Positions 1 to 6,510 of a stretch of 6,771 nt of DNA are shown here, piece by piece. The stretch is from an uncultured Odoribacter sp. GTDB taxonomy: Bacteria; Bacteroidota; Bacteroidia; Bacteroidales; Marinifilaceae. The stretch lies in assembly GCA_905204385.1 (NCBI GenBank), contig CAJKZL010000164.1, positions 1 through 6,771 of the forward strand. Reading direction: 5' to 3'. The translations under genes and the position numbers were made by a program. Under the pieces are notes generated by a model, which saw nothing but the letters and a program-made list of their open reading frames with translations, was not told the DNA's origin and made no database searches. Within the stretch, counting starts at the first letter, position 1, and every line of letters starts with the position of its first letter.

Positions 1-1351
1 AATGGGAGGAAGGGGATTTAGGTAGAGGGGTTTTAGAGAGAAAGAGCAGGGCGATGAGGGTGGCCATGAAGTCGGCGAAGGGAATCGCCAGCCAGATACC
101 CGTGAGGCCCCAGCGTCCGGAAAAGAATCCCAAGGCCGGTATCAGAATCAGAAATTGGCGGGAGATGTTCATGGCGATGGCTTTCGGTGCCTGACGGATG
201 GATTGGAAAAAACTGGTTACAATGGTTTGAAAACCGATTAGGGGCATGGCCAGAAAAGTGAGTTTCAGTCCATATACGCTGATAGATTGCAGAGTTGCGT
301 CGGAAGTGAAAATGGCCACGAGCCAGGGAGCCAGCCCTTCTCCCAGGAGGAAAACGCTCAGGGCGATGAGGCTGCCGATGCGTATGGCTGTCGTTAAGAG
401 GTAGCGGGCCAGGTCGGTACGTCCGGTGGCGTACTGATATCCGGCAAGAGGTTGCATGGTCTGGCAAAGGCCCATCAATAGCATGGAGACCAGGATCGAA
501 TAGCTGCTGATAATCCCATAAGCCCCGATGGCATAGTCGCCTCCGTATTTTTCCAGATAGCGGTTCATGATGATGTTGACCATCCCGGTGGTGATGTTCA
601 TGATAAAGGCCGCCATGCCGATGCCGATCAAGCTGGTCAGCAAGGAGATCCGGGGAATAAAACAATGGAGATCCAATCGTAGGGTGTTCTGCCGCGAATG
701 AAAATGAAGGTATATGAGGATGCTGCTGATAAACATGGATATGACGGTAGCGATAGCAGCGCCCTGGATGCCTAGCTGAAAGCCGAAGATAAGTACGGGG
801 TCCAGGATGATGTTGGCGATTACTCCGGTAAGGATGATCATCATGGACTTACGGGCTGCCCCCGCTGCACGGATGGAATGGCAGCAAGTAAAGTTGAGGT
901 TGGTCAGCAGGCTTCCCGGAATCAGGATAGTCAGATTAGCATGGGCATAGGGAATAGTTTGCTCGCTGCCGCCGAAAGCCAGGAGAATTTCGTCCAGATA
1001 GCAGGAGGCGGTCACAATCAGAATCAGCGAAAGCAGGATGTTTAGAAACAGGGCATTTCCGAGAATCTTCGAAGCCAACTGATTGTTTCCCAGGGAAACA
1101 GCAGCGGAAATGCGGGCTGCGGCGCCTACTCCTGTCAAAGTTCCTGTGGTGCCCAGCAAAGACACACAAGGCAGAGGCAGAGCCAGGCCACAGATGGCGA
1201 GAGGACCCGCTCCCTGACCGATAAATACCCGGTCGACGATATTATACAAGGCCATAACGACCATGTTCAGCATAGCCGGATAAGCATAACTTTTGAATAG
1301 TTTGCCTATCGCTTGGGGGTCGTTTATGCGTTGTGGAGAAGCGTCTATCAA
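1..1351 (-). CDS. MATE-family efflux transporter (3' end cut by window edge)
   Basis: Inner-membrane multi-drug/sodium-type antiporter of the MATE family, which exports organic cations or other small molecules using a Na+ or H+ gradient. The reverse-strand frame is open from the codon at 1351-1349 to the window edge, giving 450 residues; the family is usually about 440-460, so only a short tail is missing. The N-terminal signature LYNIVDRVFIGQG lies at about residues 35-47 after a Pro-containing first helix (SYAYPAML, 21-28). Asp40 sits where MATE pumps carry their functional helix-1 aspartate. A dozen hydrophobic stretches follow, with typical MATE text such as GVGAAARISAAVSLGNN and the second-half GYQYATGRTDLARYL. 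No ATG precedes residue 27, so I chose TTG at 1351; an in-frame TAA lies upstream. Substrate cannot be told from sequence. It is divergent from the operon starting at 1558. Confidence 0.92.
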   Translation of the reverse strand, partial: MIDASPQRINDPQAIGKLFKSYAYPAMLNMVVMALYNIVDRVFIGQGAGPLAICGLALPLPCVSLLGTTGTLTGVGAAARISAAVSLGNNQLASKILGNALFLNILLSLILIVTASCYLDEILLAFGGSEQTIPYAHANLTILIPGSLLTNLNFTCCHSIRAAGAARKSMMIILTGVIANIILDPVLIFGFQLGIQGAAIATVISMFISSILIYLHFHSRQNTLRLDLHCFIPRISLLTSLIGIGMAAFIMNITTGMVNIIMNRYLEKYGGDYAIGAYGIISSYSILVSMLLMGLCQTMQPLAGYQYATGRTDLARYLLTTAIRIGSLIALSVFLLGEGLAPWLVAIFTSDATLQSISVYGLKLTFLAMPLIGFQTIVTSFFQSIRQAPKAIAMNISRQFLILIPALGFFSGRWGLTGIWLAIPFADFMATLIALLFLSKTPLPKSPSSH

Positions 1352-1376
1352 GGTTTCCGAATATTTCTTTGGTAGG

Positions 1377-1384
1377 CAAAAGTA
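1377..1384 (-). promoter_or_regulatory. Bacteroidota -7 promoter element for the MATE gene
   Basis: The reverse strand reads TACTTTTG, an exact match to the Bacteroidota sigma-ABfr -7 consensus TAnnTTTG. It ends 25 bases before the proposed TTG start at 1351, so the transcript would have a leader of roughly 20 bases. This supports the short N-terminus chosen for the pump. No good TTTG -33 box is seen at the expected distance, which lowers confidence. Confidence 0.4.
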
Positions 1385-1493
1385 ATATTTTTACCTGAAT
1401 AAACGGCACGATTTACCATTTCGGAGGGCATGATTCCCACTTTCGGCATATATTCAGCCATCCAGTTAGTTAGAGGCTTGGCTGAGGACGTCA

Positions 1494-1509
1494 AAAAGAT
1501 ATATCTTTT
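1494..1509. promoter_or_regulatory. 16-bp perfect palindrome, candidate operator
   Basis: AAAAGATATATCTTTT is a perfect 16-bp inverted repeat with no spacer. It lies four bases upstream of the -33 box of the rightward promoter and in the spacer between two divergent genes. That position suits a dimeric regulator acting on the EFR1 operon, and perhaps on the pump. AT-rich palindromes of this size can arise by chance, and no regulator gene is visible in the window, so the role is inferred. Confidence 0.35.
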
Positions 1510-1513
1510 AAAG

Positions 1514-1544
1514 TTTGTCTATGTGGTCAGAACAATTAACTTTG
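1514..1544 (+). promoter_or_regulatory. Bacteroidota promoter (-33 TTTG, -7 TAACTTTG) for the EFR1 operon
   Basis: TTTG at 1514-1517 and TAACTTTG at 1537-1544 are separated by 19 bases, matching the Bacteroidota consensus TTTG-N19-21-TAnnTTTG. Transcription should begin about 5-7 bases further on, near 1550. This leaves a very short leader before the first ATG (1558), or slightly more before a second in-frame ATG at 1567. Confidence 0.75.
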
Positions 1545-1557
1545 CTAAGTATTTGTA

Positions 1558-2355
1558 ATGATTGTTATGGAATATAATTATTCACATCTGATTTGCTTTT
1601 CTCCCACTCATTCTTCGCATCTGATCGGAGAGAGTATTCTTCGCGAAATCCGTACTGAACTTTGGGAAGAGACCGATCTTACTTATGAAGAACCTCATCA
1701 GCAATTGACAATCCGTGATGCAGTTGCGATAGTCGTTGTTCCGGTGTATGCAGGAAGAGTGGCGGAAACTGCTTTAGAGAGAATGAAAATTATATGCGGT
1801 GTAAATTCTATTGCTTTTCCGGTTGTGGTTTATGGAAACCGCGATTACGACGATGCCTTGCTGGAATTGACGGATTGGTGCCGGCAACATGGCTTTATGC
1901 CGTTTGCAGCCGCAGCTTTTATCGGAGAGCATTCCTACAGCCGTCCCGATCGCCCCATTGCCGCTAACCGTCCTAATGACGAAGACCTGAGGATTGCACA
2001 GCATTTTGGTCGGCAAATATATGAAAGGCTATCTAATCTGTCCCATCTTCCCCGGCAATTCTCTTTGACGGTCAAAGGCCATTTCCCGTATAAGGAAAAA
2101 AAGCCGGCATCTTTACAAACTCCGTTGACTTTAGAGGAGAAATGTATAGAATGCGGATTTTGCCTTGAAATCTGCCCTGTACAGGCTATCCGTCTGGAAG
2201 GAAAGATTGTCAGTGATCCGTCGACCTGTATCAAATGTTGCGCCTGTGTAAAGCAATGTCCGCAGCAAGCCCGGGTTTTCGATACTCCTTATACAGATTT
2301 GCTTTTTCAGAATTTTAGTACTCCCCGTGAACCGGAATTATTTTTTGCCGAATGA
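1558..2355 (+). CDS. EFR1-family flavodoxin-like / 2x[4Fe-4S] ferredoxin protein
   Basis: Cytosolic electron-transfer protein of 265 residues. Residues about 8-165 form a flavodoxin-like domain. FSPTHSS at 14-20 occupies the FMN phosphate loop, usually SPTGTT in this family; VPVYAGRVAE lies at 61-70, VVVYGNRDYDDALLEL at 89-104 and AAAFIGEHSYS at 118-128, all characteristic of EFR1 proteins. The C-terminal part holds two classical C-x2-C-x2-C-x3-CP clusters: Cys196/199/202/206 and Cys224/227/230/234. All eight ligands are present, so two [4Fe-4S] centres are expected. Redox partners and physiological reaction are unknown for most members. ATG at 1558 is the longest start; ATG at 1567 is equally possible because the predicted transcript begins near 1550. 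It is the first gene of an operon and its TGA overlaps the next ATG (ATGA at 2352-2355), implying translational coupling. Confidence 0.92.
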   Translation: MIVMEYNYSHLICFSPTHSSHLIGESILREIRTELWEETDLTYEEPHQQLTIRDAVAIVVVPVYAGRVAETALERMKIICGVNSIAFPVVVYGNRDYDDALLELTDWCRQHGFMPFAAAAFIGEHSYSRPDRPIAANRPNDEDLRIAQHFGRQIYERLSNLSHLPRQFSLTVKGHFPYKEKKPASLQTPLTLEEKCIECGFCLEICPVQAIRLEGKIVSDPSTCIKCCACVKQCPQQARVFDTPYTDLLFQNFSTPREPELFFAE

Positions 2356-4955
2356 TGAATAGATTGTTTTGTTTAGTTGCCGTTATTTTTGTTTTCAGTG
2401 GTTTTGTAGCTCCGGAAAACGATTCTTTTCCCGAGCGTCTGGTGCAGCGTCTGGTGCAGTTGGTACAGCGTCAGCCCCAGGAAAAAGTATATTTGCATAC
2501 CGACCGTGATCACTATGATGCCGGCGAAAGGGTATGGTTTCGGGCTTATCTGACCAATTCGGTAAATCACAAGCGTTCTGATTTCAGCCGTTATGTATAT
2601 GTTGAGCTGCGCGACCGTCAGGACAGCCTGTATGCCCGGGTGAAGCTTGCATTGCGTGATTCCATTTTTGCCGGATACATGCCCTTGTCCAAAAGATTGC
2701 CGCAGGGAGATTATTTTTTGAGAAGCTATACTTATTGGATGCAAAATGCCGGTGATGAGTATATTTTCCGGAAAAAAATCCGGGTGATCAATCCCGAGAA
2801 CTCTAAGGTGCAGACCGAAGTGACTTATGAAAATACCGATAAGGGACAGGTGGCCAAGATCCGGTTTTTCAATTCCCGGAAAGAGCCTTATGGGAAAGTT
2901 TTTGTCGAGTATGCCCGCAACAATAAGCTGAAAACGGAGCGGACGGACGATGACGGTTATATGTACGTAAAAGTGGATAGTACGGATTTCGGCAAACGCC
3001 TTAAGGTGCAATTCCAGGACGGCGGCCCCATTGAATACCGGGGAACGGTGTTTTTGCCCGATTTGCGCAAGGATTTCGAACTTACTTTTATGCCGGAGGG
3101 AGGCGATTTGCTGGTAGGTTGTCAGCAAACAGTAGCTTTCAAAGCGATAGGCTGTGACGGCTTGTCTCGGCAAGTAAACGGAGTGGTGGAGAATAAGGAA
3201 GGGGAACAGGTCGCTTTTTTACAAAGTTTGCATAAAGGGATGGGAGCTTTTGAACTGCCCGTTGAACCCGGACAAGAGTATACCGCTGTGGTGAAATACG
3301 AAGATTTGGAAAAGCGGTTTGCCTTGCCCAAGCCTACGGTTCACGGAATGGCCCTGAAGGTGGTTTCCAATGCTGAAATTTTAGGATATGTTTTGTTGGG
3401 TGCCGACAGTGTTCCTTTAAAAGAAGATCTGTTTTTTATCGCCCATTCCAGAGGGATTCCGTTGATATGCCAGCCTATAGAAGTAGGAGGCAAGGGAAAA
3501 CTCCCGCTTCAGAAACTGCCCGAAGGGATTCTGCATTTATTGGTAATGGACAGCAAGGGAGAGGTGTATACCGAACGCTTGTGCTTTGTCCGCAAGGGAA
3601 ATCGTCCGGAATTGCTTTTGCAGACGGATCAGGAAGCGTATGGAGTACGCGAGCCTGTATATGTAGACGTACAGTTGGCCGCCGATAGCAGTCAGGTAAG
3701 GAAAGGATCTTTTTCGGTGACGGTAACCGCGGATGGAAAGTGCGAGCGGGATTCTCTGGCCGGAAATATTCTTTCCGACTTGTTACTGACGTCCGATTTG
3801 AAAGGATATGTAGAAGATCCTGCTCTTTATTTTAAAGATAACCGGGTGATCACGAGGAGATTTCTGGATTTGCTGATGATGACGCAGGGATGGACGCGTT
3901 TCGATGTACAGAAAGTGCTGAAGCAGGAATATGATTCTCTGCATTATTATATGGAGAGGGGACAGGCGATTTCGGGAAAGGTGAAAAATTTCTGGGGAAA
4001 GGATGCCGGAAATGCCAATCTGATCCTGTTGGGCACTAACGGGCTTTTTCAGTTTGTGGATGCCGATACCAGCGGTTTTTTTATAATCGACGGCATTGCT
4101 TTTCCGGATAGTACCAAGTTTGTGTTGCAGGGAAGAAACAAAAAGGGACGGCGGAATGTGGAAGTGATTGTCGACCAGGATGAATATTTGCGTCCTAGCG
4201 TGAAATTGCCTTTCGGTGGGGAGTTGATGAGCCGGGAGGAGGAGTTCTTTAAAAAGTTTGCCCGGGATTATTACTACGATAACGGTATCAAGGTATATGT
4301 GCTGGACGAAGCTGTCGTTAAACGGAAGGTGCCGAAAAAAAGCTATTCTTTTTACGATGGCATGGCGGATTATAGTCTTGATTCGGCAAAGCTGGCCTCG
4401 ATGGATAATATGGATATGAGAATGGTGTTGCAGGAGCTTCCCGGCATCGAGGCCTGGGGCGATTCGGTGACCCGCCTGGGAAAACCTATTTATCTTATGG
4501 TGAACGATTTTGAGGAGGAGTTTAGCTATATTCTCAATATGACCCCGCGGGATTTGGTGAGCATCAGCTTTATTCGTTCTCCGATGTCCGCAACGCTTTT
4601 CGGGGAAAAAGCAGCCAACGGTGCGATCATCATTACTACAAATCCGAATTTTGTACCCCGCGATGCTCCGAAATTGAATATGGTGACCTTTTCTATGCTG
4701 GGCTATCAGCGTAAGGCAGAATTTTATATGCCTCATTACGAAGTTGATTCCATCCGTATGGCTCTGAAAGATTCTGTGGACTATCGTACCACCATTTATT
4801 GGAATCCTGATGTACGGACCGACGAATCCGGAAAGGCTAAATTCTTTTTCACCACTTCCGACGGTTATGGACCTTATACCCTCATCATCGAAGGCATACT
4901 GAATGACGGTACGGTTTGCCGTAAGGAAAAAAAGATTAAATTGAAAAGCTGGTAG
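2352..4955 (+). CDS. Exported MG2-like / TonB-plug domain protein
   Basis: Large secreted or outer-membrane-associated protein of 867 residues, of a type widespread in Bacteroidota and usually left without a function. Residues 1-20 form a Sec signal peptide (hydrophobic 5-20, likely cut after Ala20; no lipobox). A macroglobulin MG2-like beta domain starts at EKVYLHTDRDHYDAGERVWF (44-63), followed by further beta domains, including FMPEGGDLLVGC at 246-257. TQGWTRFDV (511-519) precedes a carboxypeptidase-regulatory-like domain at about 538-605. A TonB receptor plug-like domain covers about 651-765 (LDEAVV, then LQELPGIE, GKPIYLMV, GEKAANGAIIITT). The C-terminus is another beta domain (YWNPDVRTDESGKAKFFF, 816-833). 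There is no 22-strand barrel, so it is not itself a TonB-dependent transporter; by domain content it may be an envelope scaffold or partner. It starts by ATGA overlap with the EFR1 gene. ATG at 2355 is an alternative start. Confidence 0.88.
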   Translation: MMNRLFCLVAVIFVFSGFVAPENDSFPERLVQRLVQLVQRQPQEKVYLHTDRDHYDAGERVWFRAYLTNSVNHKRSDFSRYVYVELRDRQDSLYARVKLALRDSIFAGYMPLSKRLPQGDYFLRSYTYWMQNAGDEYIFRKKIRVINPENSKVQTEVTYENTDKGQVAKIRFFNSRKEPYGKVFVEYARNNKLKTERTDDDGYMYVKVDSTDFGKRLKVQFQDGGPIEYRGTVFLPDLRKDFELTFMPEGGDLLVGCQQTVAFKAIGCDGLSRQVNGVVENKEGEQVAFLQSLHKGMGAFELPVEPGQEYTAVVKYEDLEKRFALPKPTVHGMALKVVSNAEILGYVLLGADSVPLKEDLFFIAHSRGIPLICQPIEVGGKGKLPLQKLPEGILHLLVMDSKGEVYTERLCFVRKGNRPELLLQTDQEAYGVREPVYVDVQLAADSSQVRKGSFSVTVTADGKCERDSLAGNILSDLLLTSDLKGYVEDPALYFKDNRVITRRFLDLLMMTQGWTRFDVQKVLKQEYDSLHYYMERGQAISGKVKNFWGKDAGNANLILLGTNGLFQFVDADTSGFFIIDGIAFPDSTKFVLQGRNKKGRRNVEVIVDQDEYLRPSVKLPFGGELMSREEEFFKKFARDYYYDNGIKVYVLDEAVVKRKVPKKSYSFYDGMADYSLDSAKLASMDNMDMRMVLQELPGIEAWGDSVTRLGKPIYLMVNDFEEEFSYILNMTPRDLVSISFIRSPMSATLFGEKAANGAIIITTNPNFVPRDAPKLNMVTFSMLGYQRKAEFYMPHYEVDSIRMALKDSVDYRTTIYWNPDVRTDESGKAKFFFTTSDGYGPYTLIIEGILNDGTVCRKEKKIKLKSW
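2436..2468 (+). repeat. 12-bp tandem repeat coding RLVQ-RLVQ-LVQ
   Basis: CGTCTGGTGCAG occurs twice in direct tandem (2436-2447, 2448-2459), followed by a degenerate partial third copy, TTGGTACAG (2460-2468). It encodes residues 29-39 of the exported protein, just after the signal peptide and before the first MG2-like domain. The unit is a multiple of three, so slippage would change linker length without breaking the frame. Confidence 0.8.
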
Positions 4956-5068
4956 AAAAGGCAAGGGATGCTGGGAGAGAGTATGTATCGGTCTGTTGGT
5001 TTTAGGGATAGTATTTGGGATAGAGGGGTTGATTCGATTTAAAGTGAAAGCTGAACGTTCGATAAGCG

Positions 5069-5104
5069 ACGCTATAATGGCGGCTTTTACCGCCATTATA
5101 GCGT
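5069..5104. terminator. 15-bp perfect hairpin between convergent genes, candidate bidirectional terminator
   Basis: The arm at 5069-5083 (ACGCTATAATGGCGG) pairs perfectly with 5090-5104 around a six-base loop (CTTTTA). It sits in the 167-bp gap between the stop of the plus-strand exported protein (4955) and the stop of the minus-strand RyR gene (5123), where a shared terminator is expected. There is no U-tract after the stem on either strand: the plus strand continues GTTG-like then AAAAA, which puts a T-tract before the stem for the reverse transcript. It could instead be an mRNA-stabilising hairpin or an extragenic palindrome. Apart from this hairpin and a small GAACGTTC palindrome at 5053-5060, the gap shows nothing else. 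Confidence 0.45.
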
Positions 5105-5122
5105 TGAAAAATGATTTGTCTT

Positions 5123-5434
5123 TCAGGGTTGTGGAGAATTAGCCGGACTTTTTGTTATGGTGTAGTTTAAGGAGAGCAATGTTTTGATTACTCCGGTAGC
5201 GGTATTTCGGTCGTATTCCTTTTCGGCTTCGGACAATTCCTCATAGGGGACGAGTCCCGGATGCTGTTTGAGCAGGTCGTTGCGTTCTTTACCGTAGCTC
5301 CATCCGTCCGCTATGCGTTGGCTCGCCCAGATTTCATGGGTATTCCGGGCCAACAATTCGATTAATTCCGCTAAGGGTTTGTCCAGAACTACCTGGGTGG
5401 TGTCGATGGGATGAGGGATGTATTGTTTTTTCAT
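5123..5434 (-). CDS. Free-standing RyR (ryanodine receptor repeat) domain protein
   Basis: Small cytosolic protein of 103 residues made almost entirely of one RyR domain, the repeat known from the cytoplasmic part of eukaryotic ryanodine receptors and also found in bacteria and phages. The domain spans about residues 20-94. The hallmark text is present: NTHEIWASQRI (31-41), GWSYGKERND (44-53), HPGLVPYEEL (58-67) and EKEYDRNTA (71-79), then a final helix GVIKTLLSLNYTI. The tail (KSPANSPQP) is probably disordered. There is no signal peptide or membrane segment. ATG at 5434 is firm: it overlaps the stop of the upstream gene by ATGA (5434-5431), so the two are coupled and probably act together. 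RyR domains in bacteria are presumed ligand-binding or scaffold modules; neither ligand nor effector is shown by the sequence. No catalytic residues are recognisable. This reading frame appears intact, unlike the 5' end of its partner. Confidence 0.9.
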   Translation of the reverse strand: MKKQYIPHPIDTTQVVLDKPLAELIELLARNTHEIWASQRIADGWSYGKERNDLLKQHPGLVPYEELSEAEKEYDRNTATGVIKTLLSLNYTITKSPANSPQP

Positions 5435-6510
5435 AAGTTTTGAATGTTTAAATTTTGGAGCATGAGTTCGATGGTTTTATAATCTTTTTCTTTGTCTTCG
5501 GACGAAAGGTTATCATCCCAGGGCTTCAGGTTGGGACGTCTTTTGAAGTAATCGTCTCTTTGGTCGCCATATTGCCATTTATTGAGGTATTTTTCAATCA
5601 TCCAGCGGCGGTGTTCCATCATAGCCAGCGTTTCCTGGTCATATGCGGTGATCGATAGCGGAATTTGCTGACTTCTGAGGGCTTCGTAGGTTTTGCCTTT
5701 CCATAAGTAAGTCTTGATGTAATAATCCAGCACTTGGTTCCGGTTCGATTGCTTAAAATGTTCCGATAGCAATTTATAGTCGTCTTTTTCCTCCTTCCTC
5801 CAGATGTGGTGTGCCTGTTCGGCCATTTTTTCTATGGTATCGTTCAGTCGGATGACATATTCGAATGCCTCGTCAAAGGTATTGATGAGGTGTATGTTAC
5901 GCTTATCGAGCGGTTCGATGTCTTTACCAGGCAGATTCAGCAGAGTAAACACATTTTCGGGTTTATGGCAGAAAGTAAAAATAGCCGGATAGTTTTGTCC
6001 CAGGCGATAGCGGAGAAAAACTGCTTTTTTTACTGATTCCAGGGAATTGTTCCGGCATACAAAGATCGAGGAAAAGTCCGTTTGAGCAGGAATATCAGAG
6101 GCAAAGCTAAGGTCGATAAAATCTTCCATAAAAGGGTATTTTTCACGGAAAGCGTTTACTTTGCCGGTATCTTTTTCTATTATAGTAAAATGTAAAGATG
6201 TCCTTCCCATGGTCAGACAGTGTGCCAGGCTAAGCAGGATGTTTTCGGCTTTGTCGTTCAAGCCGATAATCAATAGGTACAACTTTTTCCGGTTGACATC
6301 GGGCAGGATGTGTGGGATGTATTTGAAAATGATGAATTTAATCCCGGCTTCGTCGGTATTGAAAAGTATACCGTCGAAAAAGAATTTTTCATTGTCGGTC
6401 GCCGTATATTTGAATAAAGCGGAGTCGTTCAATAGGTTTTTCAGTTCCAGGTCGGAGATGGAAGTATAACATTTAAGGGGTTTTTGCCGGGTGGATTTAT
6501 GTTGTTTCAA
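5431..6510 (-). CDS. TrkA-N-like Rossmann + C-terminal RyR domain protein, 5'-disrupted
   Basis: The frame after the first plausible start, TTG at 6510, gives 359 residues, but this is not a natural N-terminus: it falls inside a Rossmann fold that continues upstream, and the first in-frame ATG is only at residue 101 (6210). Visible domains are the end of a first TrkA-N/RCK-like fold (1-70); a second Rossmann-like domain (about 76-190), with strand LYLLIIGLNDKAENILLSLA, acidic strand end FTIIEKD (108-114) and later strand SSIFVCRNN (147-155); a helical segment with HFKQSNRNQ (251-259), the SNR motif that precedes RyR domains in bacterial relatives; and a RyR domain at about 292-356 with MMEHRRW (297-303), WQYGDQRDD (312-320) and RRPNLKPWDDNL (324-335). 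Relatives of this architecture are presumed nucleotide- or NAD-responsive sensors, often with an N-terminal membrane part, which is not in this window. The TGA overlaps the start of the small RyR gene. Confidence 0.75.
   Translation of the reverse strand: MKQHKSTRQKPLKCYTSISDLELKNLLNDSALFKYTATDNEKFFFDGILFNTDEAGIKFIIFKYIPHILPDVNRKKLYLLIIGLNDKAENILLSLAHCLTMGRTSLHFTIIEKDTGKVNAFREKYPFMEDFIDLSFASDIPAQTDFSSIFVCRNNSLESVKKAVFLRYRLGQNYPAIFTFCHKPENVFTLLNLPGKDIEPLDKRNIHLINTFDEAFEYVIRLNDTIEKMAEQAHHIWRKEEKDDYKLLSEHFKQSNRNQVLDYYIKTYLWKGKTYEALRSQQIPLSITAYDQETLAMMEHRRWMIEKYLNKWQYGDQRDDYFKRRPNLKPWDDNLSSEDKEKDYKTIELMLQNLNIQNL

Noticed and set aside
33..665. Minus-strand His-rich frame of 210 codons
   Set aside because: It is a shadow of the MATE gene in another frame of the same strand; the MATE frame is open across the whole region and gives recognisable family text, while this one gives low-complexity His/Arg-rich sequence.
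2373..3173. Minus-strand frame of 266 codons
   Set aside because: Antisense shadow of the MG2-like region of the exported protein, without any domain or promoter signal.
3783..5096. Long minus-strand frame of 437 codons
   Set aside because: It lies antisense to the exported MG2/plug protein, has no recognisable domains and runs through the hairpin in the convergent gap. The plus-strand frame has clear domains, so this is an antisense shadow.
5804..6469. Short plus-strand frames opposite the TrkA-N/RyR gene
   Set aside because: They are antisense to a frame with clear Rossmann and RyR motifs, and show no motif or promoter of their own.
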